From: Arthrobacter zhaoxinii | GTDB lineage: Bacteria; Actinomycetota; Actinomycetes; Actinomycetales; Micrococcaceae | Assembly (NCBI RefSeq): GCF_024385505.1 | Contig: NZ_JANFLT010000002.1 | Location: forward strand, 186,001 to 250,000 | Direction: 5' to 3' | Length of the DNA stretch: 64,000 nucleotides | Shown here: one piece after another, positions 17,182 through 24,334 of the stretch | How positions within the stretch are numbered: the first letter of the stretch is position 1 | Layout of the letters: each line of letters starts with the position of its first letter | The notes under the pieces: model-generated | The model's input: the letters and a program-made list of their open reading frames with translations, nothing else | Database searches by the model: none | What the model was told of the DNA's origin: nothing | Translations under genes and position numbers: made by a program

Positions 17182-18021
17182 TCAGCCTTTGACTGCGCCG
17201 GCGAGCATTCCGCCGGTGAGTTTTCTCTGCAGGAGGGTGAAGATGATGAGCGACGGAATCGTCGCCAGGATCGCTCCTGCCGCCAGCGGGCCGAGCTGCA
17301 TCTGCCCCTCCGCGCCCAGGAACGAGCGCAGCGCGATCGGAAGCGTGTAGAACTCGGGGCTCTGCAGCAGGACGAGGGCGAGGAAGAATTCGTTCCATGC
17401 CGAGACGAAGGTGAACATGGCCGTCGCGACGAGTCCCGGTGCGAGCAGCGGAAGGATGATCGTCCGCAGGATCGTCATGCGCGACGCTCCGTCCATCTCT
17501 CCGGCTTCCTCGAGTTCGGTCGGTATCGCGGCAACGTAGCCCTGCAGCATCCACAGGGTGAAGGGCAGGGTGAAGGTGACGTACACCAGGATCAGGCCGA
17601 ACAAAGTGTCATTGAGCTGGATCGAGCGCAGCACCAGGAACAGCGGGATGATGATGAGGATCGACGGAAAGACCTGGCTGGTCAGGATCCATACCGTTCC
17701 GGCGGCGCGCAGCCGCCCCTTGAGGCGGGCGAGGGCGTAGGCCATCGGCATCGACAGCAGCACGGTGATGACCATCGTCGCGACTGAGACCAGGAGCGAG
17801 TTGCCGGCGGCGGGCAGGAGGTTCTGCCGCTCCAGCGCGGAACGGTAGTTGCTGAAATCCCACTCCGCGGGCAGAAGGTTGACGGCCAGGGAGTTCAGCT
17901 CTCCGGAGGATTTGAAGGACGCGGACAGCAGCCACAGCAGCGGGAACCCCAGGAAGAAGAGGAACCCGGCGAGGGCGACGTACATCAGCGCCGTCGCGTA
18001 CCAGGGGCGTCTGGTGGTCAT
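17182..18021 (-). CDS. Carbohydrate ABC transporter permease (MalG type)
   Basis: 279 residues with six hydrophobic segments. The cytoplasmic EAA loop that docks the ATPase is visible as ELEEAGEMDGASRMTILRTIILPLLAPGL. Length and pattern match the MalG/CUT1 group. Its ATG overlaps the stop of the partner permease by 4 bp. No ATP-binding gene is present in the operon, so it presumably shares a general sugar ATPase (MsiK/MsmK type) encoded elsewhere, as is common for CUT1 importers in actinobacteria. Confidence 0.92.
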   Translation of the reverse strand: MTTRRPWYATALMYVALAGFLFFLGFPLLWLLSASFKSSGELNSLAVNLLPAEWDFSNYRSALERQNLLPAAGNSLLVSVATMVITVLLSMPMAYALARLKGRLRAAGTVWILTSQVFPSILIIIPLFLVLRSIQLNDTLFGLILVYVTFTLPFTLWMLQGYVAAIPTELEEAGEMDGASRMTILRTIILPLLAPGLVATAMFTFVSAWNEFFLALVLLQSPEFYTLPIALRSFLGAEGQMQLGPLAAGAILATIPSLIIFTLLQRKLTGGMLAGAVKG

Positions 18022-18968
18022 GAACGTGCTCCCTTGGTCTGGCGGAACTGGTTGACGAGGTACAGCGACAGGATCAGCAGGATCGCGATCACGAGCACGT
18101 CGCCCATCGCCGACGCGTAGCCGATTTCACGGTTGCGGAAGGCTTCGAGGTAGGTGAACAGCGGCGGAATCATGGTGCGCCCGCCGGGGCCGCCTTCGGT
18201 CAGCACATAGATCAGGCCGAAGGAATTGAACTGCCAGATGAAGTCCAGGGCGGTCACGGCAAGGATGATGGGGCGAAGGCCCGGGAGGGTGATGTGCCAG
18301 AACCGGCGGAACGCTCCGGCGCCGTCGACCGCCGCGGCCTCATGCTGCTCGGTGGAAATGGACTGCATGCCCGCCAGCAGCAGCACGGTGGTCTGCGGGA
18401 TGCCCGCCCAGACGCCCACCACGATGACAGCGGGCAGCGCGGTGGAGAAGTCCCCGAGCCAGTTGACCCCGGGAATGCCCACCGCTTCGAGCGCACCGTT
18501 GAGGGGCCCCGAGTTGGGGTTGTAGATCATCCGCCACACGATGGCGATGACCACCGGCGGCATCGCCCAGGGGATCAGTGCCAGGACCCGGGTGAGGCCC
18601 TTCAGACGGAGATCACTGTTGAGCAGCAGCGCCAGTCCCATTGCACAGACGAGCGTGAGGAGCGCGACCGCCCCGGCCCACACGACGCCGATGCCGAACG
18701 AGCCCCAGAAACGGTTGTCGCCGAAGAGCTCGATGAAGTTCCCGAAGCCGATGAAGTTGATCTCGGCGTTCCGGCCCAGCGTGGCATCGGTGAAGCCCAA
18801 GGCCACGCCGCTCACCAGCGGAATGACGGAGAAGATGATGATGGGAAGCAGGGCGGGAATCACCAGGACGATGGCTTCGCGCCGCTGCGCGCGGGCGCGG
18901 TGACCGACCCGCTTCACGGCGCGCGGCGTCTCCGCCGCCTCGCGCCTGGTTTTCGTGGCGGTGCTCAT
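18018..18968 (-). CDS. Carbohydrate ABC transporter permease (MalF type)
   Basis: 316 residues with a basic N-terminal tail and six transmembrane segments. The EAA motif is EQHEAAAVDGAGAFRRFWHITLPGL. The pattern IPWAMPPVVIAIVWRMIYNPNSG is typical of MalF/UgpA CUT1 permeases. It overlaps both lacI (4 bp, upstream) and the MalG-type gene (4 bp, downstream), so the regulator and transporter are translationally linked. It forms the membrane channel with the MalG-type partner. Confidence 0.92.
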   Translation of the reverse strand: MSTATKTRREAAETPRAVKRVGHRARAQRREAIVLVIPALLPIIIFSVIPLVSGVALGFTDATLGRNAEINFIGFGNFIELFGDNRFWGSFGIGVVWAGAVALLTLVCAMGLALLLNSDLRLKGLTRVLALIPWAMPPVVIAIVWRMIYNPNSGPLNGALEAVGIPGVNWLGDFSTALPAVIVVGVWAGIPQTTVLLLAGMQSISTEQHEAAAVDGAGAFRRFWHITLPGLRPIILAVTALDFIWQFNSFGLIYVLTEGGPGGRTMIPPLFTYLEAFRNREIGYASAMGDVLVIAILLILSLYLVNQFRQTKGARS

Positions 18969-20026
18969 CGGGCTGGCCTCTCGTTGTTGAGGTCGGGTGC
19001 TTCGGCGTCGGATGTTCCGGCGTCGTTCGGGAGGCGCGCATGGGATGACCCGCGGACCACCAGCGCGGGGGCGACGGCGACCGTGTGGGCCGGGCGTTCC
19101 GGTTCCGCGATGCGCGCGAGCAGCAGCTCCGCCGCAACCCGGCCGCGTTCTTCGGCGCCGAGGTCGACGCTCGTGAGGCCCGGCCGGATGATGCCTGCCA
19201 GTTCCGTGTTGTCGACGCCGGTGACGGTGATGTCTCCGGGGACGGCCAGGCCAAGGTCTTCGGCGGCCCGGATCGCGCCGATGCCGATCAGGTCATTCGC
19301 CGCAACGATGGCGTCGGGGCGGTGGTCGTCGTGCAGGGCGCGGCGCGCGGCGTCGTAGCCGGCCGTGATTGTGAAGTCGTCGGCGTCGACGCTGCGTGCC
19401 GAGATGGCCGGGTGCGCCACCACCGCCGCAGCGAATCCGTCGCGGCGGAAGGCACCCGGGGTGGTGTCGCTGGGTCCGTTCACGAAGGCGAGGTCGCCCC
19501 GTCCCTCCGCAACGAGGTGTTCCACAACAAGCCGCATGGCTGTGAAGGAGTCAGCGGGCACGGTGTCGAGGCTGGCGTCGTCGGGCAACCGTCCGAGAAC
19601 GACCACCGGCACCGGCGCCTTGGCGAGTACCGCGAGGAGTTCATCCGTGACGCGGAGCGGCGAGAGGATCATACCGTCGACATATCCGCGGCCGAGATCG
19701 CGCACCACGTCGACGGATGAGGAAGACGTGCCCGTGGACGACATCACCAGCCGGTAGCCGGACGCCGAGACAACGCGTTCGATCGCGGTCATCATCTCGA
19801 TGTAGACCGGGTTGCCGATGTCGGCGACGGCATAGGCGAGCTGGTTCGTGCGGCCCCGCTTCAGCGACTGCGCCGTCGCGTCCGCCACATAGCCCAGTTC
19901 CTCAGCGGCGTGCTGCACCTTCGCAACGGTCTTGGCGCTCGCGGCCTGTCCGTTGAGCGCCCGTGAAGCGGACGCCACGGAAACGCCGGCATGCGCGGCG
20001 ACCTGTGTGATGGTGACCCGGACCAA
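18965..20026 (-). CDS. LacI-family transcriptional repressor
   Basis: 353 residues from a TTG start at 20026, with AAAGG 6 bases upstream; a longer reading from 20077 would place the operator inside the gene. The N-terminus VRVTITQVAAHAGVSVASAS RALNG is a classic LacI HTH plus hinge, followed by a periplasmic-binding-protein-like effector domain (YAVADIGNPVYIEMM, DGMILSP, DAIVAANDLIGIGAIRA). It is the first gene of the nine-gene sugar operon and overlaps the next gene by 4 bp. A LacI-type operator lies just upstream, so autoregulation with release by the imported sugar is likely. Confidence 0.92.
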   Translation of the reverse strand: MVRVTITQVAAHAGVSVASASRALNGQAASAKTVAKVQHAAEELGYVADATAQSLKRGRTNQLAYAVADIGNPVYIEMMTAIERVVSASGYRLVMSSTGTSSSSVDVVRDLGRGYVDGMILSPLRVTDELLAVLAKAPVPVVVLGRLPDDASLDTVPADSFTAMRLVVEHLVAEGRGDLAFVNGPSDTTPGAFRRDGFAAAVVAHPAISARSVDADDFTITAGYDAARRALHDDHRPDAIVAANDLIGIGAIRAAEDLGLAVPGDITVTGVDNTELAGIIRPGLTSVDLGAEERGRVAAELLLARIAEPERPAHTVAVAPALVVRGSSHARLPNDAGTSDAEAPDLNNERPAR

Positions 20027-20042
20027 CGCTCCCCTTTGAGTG

Positions 20043-20058
20043 TTGTAAACGTTTCCAG
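20043..20058. promoter_or_regulatory. LacI-type operator upstream of the nine-gene operon
   Basis: TTGTAAACGTTTCCAG is an imperfect palindrome around the AAACGTTT core typical of LacI/GalR operators, with 6 of 8 positions symmetric. It lies 17 bp before the lacI start codon and is the natural target of LacI autoregulation. Confidence 0.65.
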
Positions 20059-20102
20059 CTGTGAGCCAGACCACCATGCCACCGGGTTCGCGGCGGTGTC
20101 AA

Positions 20103-20417
20103 CTAGTGCAGGGTTTTCAGTCCGACCACGCCGCCGACAATCATGGCCAGGAACAGGATCTTCAGCAGGGAGACGGATTCCGCGCCGGTGGCCATGCCGT
20201 AGACCACGGTCAGGGTGGCGCCGATGCCCACCCAGACGGCATACGAGGTTCCCAGCGGCAGTTCCCGCATGGCGTAGGCGAGCCCGGCCATGCTGGCAAT
20301 GAGGGCGGTGACGAAGATGGCGGACGGCCAGAACCGGCTGAATCCCTGCGACCTGTCCAGAGCCGTGGCCCAGACCGCTTCCAGAACGCCGGACAGCACC
20401 AGAACAATCCATGACAT
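20103..20417 (-). CDS. gdx: Guanidinium exporter of the SMR family (Gdx/SugE)
   Basis: A 104-residue four-helix small multidrug resistance protein beginning MSWIVLVLSGVLEAVWATAL. Glu13 in the LEAVWA motif is the conserved proton/guanidinium site. The patterns FSRFWPS and LPLGTSYAVWVGIGA distinguish the Gdx/SugE group from EmrE. ATG 20417 is preceded by GGGAGA; upstream in-frame codons belong to the riboswitch. It exports guanidinium in exchange for protons as a dual-topology dimer. The upstream guanidine-III riboswitch independently confirms the substrate. Confidence 0.93.
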   Translation of the reverse strand: MSWIVLVLSGVLEAVWATALDRSQGFSRFWPSAIFVTALIASMAGLAYAMRELPLGTSYAVWVGIGATLTVVYGMATGAESVSLLKILFLAMIVGGVVGLKTLH

Positions 20418-20430
20418 GACAATCTCCCAT

Positions 20431-20473
20431 GGGCCGTCTTGTCGCACACCGGGTACGGCACCCCTCGTCCGGG
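20431..20473 (-). promoter_or_regulatory. Guanidine-III (ykkC-III) riboswitch
   Basis: Read on the minus strand, the 43-base element contains CCGGACGAGG, then GCCGTACCCGGT, then GACAAGACGGC, the three conserved blocks of the class III guanidine aptamer in order and spacing. P1 pairs CCGG with CCGG, and the pseudoknot pairs GCCGT with ACGGC. The pseudoknot closes next to the GGGAGA ribosome-binding site of the SMR gene (20423-20428), as expected of a translational switch that frees translation when guanidine binds. The match is from memory of the class, not a covariance search. Confidence 0.9.
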
Positions 20474-20613
20474 AGACCGTGTCGCGGCCTCCCCTCCACG
20501 GTTGCACGTCCCGTTTTCGGGGGCAACCTGGCTTCGCGGCGGGTGAAAACGCGGAGCGCGGGCTGAAGTAGACCTTGGCACCAAGACCGCTGGCCGTCCG
20601 CTAGCATGCCTCC

Positions 20614-20994
20614 ATGATGAACATCGTCTGGTGGGAAGTTGAGACCGAAGCCCCCGAGAAGTTCATGTCGTTCCATTGCGATCTCCAAGGTTGGACGTTC
20701 GCCCCCGCGTTCGAGGATTCAGAGCTCGACGCGAGCTACTGGATCATCAGAAGTGGCGAGTCGGGAATTGGCGGTCTTCAACGCGCAACCGAAGGAACTG
20801 CGCCTACGGCCGGAACCCGGGTCTATTTCGAAACTGATGACCTCGAAGGCTTCCTCTCACGAGTCCGAGAGCTCGGCGGCCAGGTCGAACGAAGCAGAAC
20901 TGATCTCGGCGGCGATGACCGCTGGTTCGCAACGTTCCAAGATTCATGTGGGGTGTCCTTCGGCATATGGACTGATAGAGCCCCCAACGAGTAA
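20614..20994 (+). CDS. VOC-superfamily (glyoxalase/bleomycin-resistance fold) protein
   Basis: 126 residues, a normal size for a single VOC module pair. It contains MNIVWWEVETEAPEKFMSFH, then LDASYWIIRSGESGIGGLQ, TRVYFETDDLEGFLSRVRELGG and SCGVSFGIWTD, the alternating beta-alpha-beta-beta-beta pattern of VOC proteins. There is no clear Shine-Dalgarno before the two adjacent ATG codons (20614 and 20617). The codon usage is somewhat less G/C-biased than that of its neighbours. The metal ligands and substrate are not clear; it is not a proven glyoxalase. Confidence 0.75.
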   Translation: MMNIVWWEVETEAPEKFMSFHCDLQGWTFAPAFEDSELDASYWIIRSGESGIGGLQRATEGTAPTAGTRVYFETDDLEGFLSRVRELGGQVERSRTDLGGDDRWFATFQDSCGVSFGIWTDRAPNE

Positions 20995-21010
20995 CAGCGC
21001 CTCTCGCTGC

Positions 21011-21100
21011 AACGAAAGTGCAGTAGTTACCGTTTCCGGAATCGAAAGTGCAGTAGTTACCGTTTTTCGGCTGAAAATCGGTAATTTGTGCACTTTCGAT
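21011..21100. repeat. Intergenic 30-bp direct repeat with inverted third arm
   Basis: A 30-bp unit occurs twice in tandem (21011-21040 and 21041-21070), sharing CGAAAGTGCAGTAGTTACCG. A third, inverted copy (21079-21100) lets the second unit fold into a long hairpin with arms of about 22 bp and a short loop. It lies 17 bp after the VOC stop and could serve as a terminator. Two direct units and one inverted unit do not make a CRISPR. Confidence 0.7.
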
Positions 21101-21138
21101 GCAGCGCACCCTCCCCGGGGAGCCACTACAGTGACCCC

Positions 21139-21636
21139 ATGCCCGAGCTGATCAGCCCCGACGCCGCCTGGCATCATGCCTGGCGGCAGGCACACCTCGA
21201 GTGGGGTCCGGGCCTCCACGAAGACGGCTTCGGGCTCCTGCCCGGCGACGACGTCGAAGCTCCGGCCGGATTCGATTCCTGGCTGCACCGGCTCGCCGCC
21301 AATACCCGGTGCACCTACCTGTGGATCACCGAGGACGGCCGGGTGCTGGGCGGGATCGCCCTGCGGCACGAGGAGCATGAGGCCGTACCGCGTGCCGGGC
21401 ACCTGGGTTACGGAATCCGACCCTCCGCCCGCCGCCGCGGAGTGGCGGCCTGGGCCGTGGAGGCCATGCTCAACGAAGCACGCAGGCTCGGGATGTCGCA
21501 GGTGCTGGCGGTCTCCGCGGCGGACAACCGCGCCTCGGTCCGGACGCTTGAAGCGGCGGGCGGCGTGCTCCAGCAGGACGACGACGGCGGGCAGGTGCGC
21601 CGCTATGTGCTCGCCGCCGCACCGGGCAGCGAATAA
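21139..21636 (+). CDS. GNAT-family N-acetyltransferase
   Basis: 165 residues. The acetyl-CoA-binding stretch is LGYGIRPSARRRGVAAWAVEAML (the RxxGxA-type P-loop, with RRRGVA), followed by NEARRLGM, SAADNRASVRTLEAAGG, which fits motif A and B of GNATs. ATG 21139 was chosen over an earlier in-frame ATG that falls in the upstream repeat hairpin. The substrate (amine, amino acid or protein N-terminus) is unknown. It is not obviously part of an operon. Confidence 0.82.
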   Translation: MPELISPDAAWHHAWRQAHLEWGPGLHEDGFGLLPGDDVEAPAGFDSWLHRLAANTRCTYLWITEDGRVLGGIALRHEEHEAVPRAGHLGYGIRPSARRRGVAAWAVEAMLNEARRLGMSQVLAVSAADNRASVRTLEAAGGVLQQDDDGGQVRRYVLAAAPGSE

Positions 21637-21703
21637 CAGGGCCGGACCGTCAGGTTGGTGCAGACCGTCGACCAGCAGAGGTGAAAGTGCCAGAGTTTTA
21701 GCC

Positions 21704-21943
21704 ATGACCGATGAACAGTTTGAGCGCGATGACCTGGGCATTGCCGAGTGGTGGCCGATGCTCGCGTCCGAGTCCCGCGAGTGGCTGACCGCCAACAACG
21801 GTGACGCGGTGGAGGCGTGGGTGGTGGAGGACATCTCCCGCAGCCGCGGCATGGCTTCCGACGGCAGCGGCGCCTATTTCCTGCCGGATGCCGCCGTGGA
21901 CTGGATCGAGGCTCGGGCAAACGGCGAAATGCCGGGGCTATGA
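21704..21943 (+). CDS. Small uncharacterised acidic protein
   Basis: 79 residues, acidic and without membrane segments. It is rich in Trp and Glu/Asp (IAEWWPMLASESREWLTANN, AVEAWVVEDISRS, DWIEARANGE). I do not recognise a domain. It ends 7 bp before the LssY_C membrane protein, so the two are probably co-transcribed. The start is ATG with only a weak upstream GAAAG. The frame has strong third-position G/C bias, which supports it being a real gene. Confidence 0.6.
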   Translation: MTDEQFERDDLGIAEWWPMLASESREWLTANNGDAVEAWVVEDISRSRGMASDGSGAYFLPDAAVDWIEARANGEMPGL

Positions 21944-21950
21944 CGTCCGG

Positions 21951-23294
21951 ATGACCCAGCGGGGCACCTCCGCGGAGCCCGACGGCGGGCCGGCGGCAAC
22001 CGCCGTCGACTGGGCTTTCTTCACGTTTAGCGGCATCGGTGCAGCCTGGTTCGCCGTGCTGCTGCTGGAGGAGAGCCTGCAGCAGCGGCATATCTGGTTC
22101 CTGGTGGTGTTCTGGGCTGCGCTGGCGTACTTGGTGCTGCCGCGCCTGGACCGGGTCCTGACGCAGATTTTCATTCCCAACTACTTCATGGGCCGCACCC
22201 GCACCAATGCTGGGCTGTTCGGCGACGCAGTCAACCTGGCCTTTCTGGGCACTGAGGCGCAGCTGCGGGGCGCCTTGGAAAAGGCCGGCTGGCACCTCGC
22301 GGACCCGGTGACCCTGGCCAGCAGCTGGCGGATTGTCTCCTCCACCCTGCTGCACCGCAGCTACGACCATGCCCCGGTCAGCCCCCTGCTCCTGTTCGAC
22401 CGGCAGCAGGATTTTGCCTACGAGCAGGAAATACACGGCAACCCGCGGCAGCGCCACCATGTCCGTTTCTGGCGCTGCCCCGAGGGCTGGATGCTCCCCG
22501 GCGGCATCGCCGCGGACTGGCTGGGTGCCGCATCCTTTGACCGTGCCGTCGGTTTATCCCTGTTCACTCTGCAGGTCACGCACCGGGTCGGCGAGAATAT
22601 CGACGCCGAACGGGACTACCTGATCGACTCGATTCGGGATTCCTCTCCGGAGGTGTCCGTGGAAGTGATCAAGAACTTCTCCACCGGCTACCACTCCCGC
22701 AACGGCGGCGGGGACTCGATTGTCACCGACGGGGACCTTCCGGTAGCCAACCTGCGCGATCTGCCGGAGACCGGCCCGGCCGTCCCGACGGGGGCAGCAG
22801 CTGTCCGCCGGGAACGACCGCCGGCACCCGTCATTTTCGGTACGGTCCTTGTATTGCTGCGCGGATTTGCTGCCCTGGCGGTGGCGGCACCCTTCCTGGT
22901 GCACGTGACCGATGTTTCCCTGGTGATTAACCTGCTGGGCACACAGAGCCGCGGCCTTGCCGAGCTGGGCAGTGCCTACGCTCCCACCAGCGTTTCTCTC
23001 ACCGTGTTCGCCGGGGTGGAAACCGTGCTGGCCGTGCTCATTCTGCGAGGCAGCAACTTCGCCCGGGTTACGGCAATGTCGCTGAGTTCCATCGCTATTG
23101 CCGTCCAGATAGCAGCCGTGTCCGCCGGCCCCGAAGCCGCGCTGCGGACCAACCTGTTCGGCTACGCGTTCGATGTCCTGCTGATCCTCGCCCTGTCGAG
23201 TGACGGGGCGAGGATTTACGCGCGCTCCCGCCCCCGCCGTCGTCGTCCGCCGGACTCCGCCCCGAGCGCGGGTGCTGCCGGTCCGCCCCGCTAG
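21951..23294 (+). CDS. LssY C-terminal-domain membrane protein
   Basis: 447 residues. Two N-terminal transmembrane segments (residues about 20-65) precede a cytosolic LssY_C-type domain: FLGTEAQLRGALEKAGWHLADP, then SPLLLFDRQQDFAYEQE, RQRHHVRFW and RVGENIDAERDYLID. After a Pro/Arg-rich linker come about four further hydrophobic helices. The family is linked by name to a Legionella type I secretion locus, but its biochemical role is unknown. ATG 21951 follows the 79-residue gene by 7 bp. Its 3' end carries a tandem 26-bp duplication that includes the stop codon. Confidence 0.72.
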   Translation: MTQRGTSAEPDGGPAATAVDWAFFTFSGIGAAWFAVLLLEESLQQRHIWFLVVFWAALAYLVLPRLDRVLTQIFIPNYFMGRTRTNAGLFGDAVNLAFLGTEAQLRGALEKAGWHLADPVTLASSWRIVSSTLLHRSYDHAPVSPLLLFDRQQDFAYEQEIHGNPRQRHHVRFWRCPEGWMLPGGIAADWLGAASFDRAVGLSLFTLQVTHRVGENIDAERDYLIDSIRDSSPEVSVEVIKNFSTGYHSRNGGGDSIVTDGDLPVANLRDLPETGPAVPTGAAAVRRERPPAPVIFGTVLVLLRGFAALAVAAPFLVHVTDVSLVINLLGTQSRGLAELGSAYAPTSVSLTVFAGVETVLAVLILRGSNFARVTAMSLSSIAIAVQIAAVSAGPEAALRTNLFGYAFDVLLILALSSDGARIYARSRPRRRRPPDSAPSAGAAGPPR

Positions 23295-23334
23295 TGCGCG
23301 GGCTGCAGCCGCCCCGCTAATCCGCGGGCTGCAG
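23283..23334. repeat. Tandem 26-bp duplication across a stop codon
   Basis: Two adjacent copies (23283-23308 and 23309-23334) share CCGCCCCGCTA and CGCGGGCTGCAG and differ at 3 positions. The first copy contains the TAG stop of the LssY_C gene. A recent slippage duplication is the simplest reading. Confidence 0.75.
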
Positions 23335-23393
23335 CGCACGCACCCGGGACCGGCCTGCGGGGCACGGGCACCGGCGACCGTTAGCATGGCCCG

Positions 23394-24203
23394 ATGACAA
23401 CACCTCCCCTGACCGGCCGCACCGCCGTCGTCACCGGCGTGAGCCGCCGCCGGGGCATTGGCTTCGCCGTCGCCGCCCGCCTGGCCGACATGGGCGCCAG
23501 CCTCTACCTGCAGCACTTCGCACCGCATGATGCCCGGCAGCCGTGGGGCGCCGAGGACATTGACGAGGTGATGGACCTGCTGCGGACGCGGCTGCAGCCC
23601 GGTGCCCGGCTTGCCCACGGCGAACATGATTTCGCCGCGCCCGATGCCCCCGACGCCCTGATCAACGACGCCGCGGCAGCCCTCGGGCACCTGGACATCC
23701 TGATCTGCAACCACGCCCGCAGCGGCGGCGACGGTCCCCTACAGGCGCAGAATGCCGCCATGCTGGACGCACACTGGGCCGTCAACGCCCGCTCGGTGCT
23801 GCTGGCCACCGCCCGCTTCGCCGACCAGCACGACGGTCGTGCGGGCGGGCGGGTCATCTGGTTCACCAGCGGACAGCTGCTGGGCCCGATGCCCGGCGAA
23901 ATTGCCTACGCCGCGTCGAAGGCCGCCCTCGCCGGCATCACTCCATCGGTTTCAGCAGACCTCGCCGACCGCGGAATCCTGCTCAACACGGTCAATCCGG
24001 GGCCGGTCAACACCGGCTACCTTGATGCAGAGACGGCCGACCGCCCGCTGGAAGTCCTCGACGACGTGGGGTCCGCTTTCCCGGGCGGCCGCTTCGGCGC
24101 CCCTGATGACCCGGCACGGCTGATCGCCTGGCTGGTGTCCGACGAGGGCCGCTGGGTGGTCGGCCAGACCATCAGCACCGAGGGCGGTTTCCGGCGCGGC
24201 TAA
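23394..24203 (+). CDS. Short-chain dehydrogenase/reductase
   Basis: 269 residues. The cofactor loop is TGVSRRRGIGFA (residues about 13-24), the NNAG equivalent is CNHARSG, and the active-site motif YAASK is preceded by a Ser-containing strand (IWFTSGQ). C-terminal GRWVVGQTISTEGGF is typical of classical FabG-like SDRs. The three arginines in the cofactor loop favour NADP(H). The gene is monocistronic, convergent with the flavoprotein hydroxylase, with a terminator hairpin in between. The substrate is unknown. Confidence 0.87.
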   Translation: MTTPPLTGRTAVVTGVSRRRGIGFAVAARLADMGASLYLQHFAPHDARQPWGAEDIDEVMDLLRTRLQPGARLAHGEHDFAAPDAPDALINDAAAALGHLDILICNHARSGGDGPLQAQNAAMLDAHWAVNARSVLLATARFADQHDGRAGGRVIWFTSGQLLGPMPGEIAYAASKAALAGITPSVSADLADRGILLNTVNPGPVNTGYLDAETADRPLEVLDDVGSAFPGGRFGAPDDPARLIAWLVSDEGRWVVGQTISTEGGFRRG

Positions 24204-24286
24204 CGGGCCGTCGGCGCCGCCCCGGCGGGCCGGACCACCTCGAAGCGTTCGAACACGATTTCCTCGGACGGTGCGGTTAACGCGGG

Positions 24287-24317
24287 ACGACGGCGGCACC
24301 TGGGGCGCCGCCGTCGT
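24287..24317. terminator. GC-rich bidirectional terminator hairpin
   Basis: Perfect 11-bp arms ACGACGGCGGC (24287-24297) and GCCGCCGTCGT (24307-24317) with a 9-base loop lie between two convergent genes. No T-run follows. Confidence 0.5.
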
Positions 24318-24334
24318 CGTACGTGGAAAAGGAG

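Noticed and set aside
21011-21100. Possible CRISPR array
   Set aside because: Only two adjacent direct units with no spacers, and the third copy is inverted; no cas genes are nearby.
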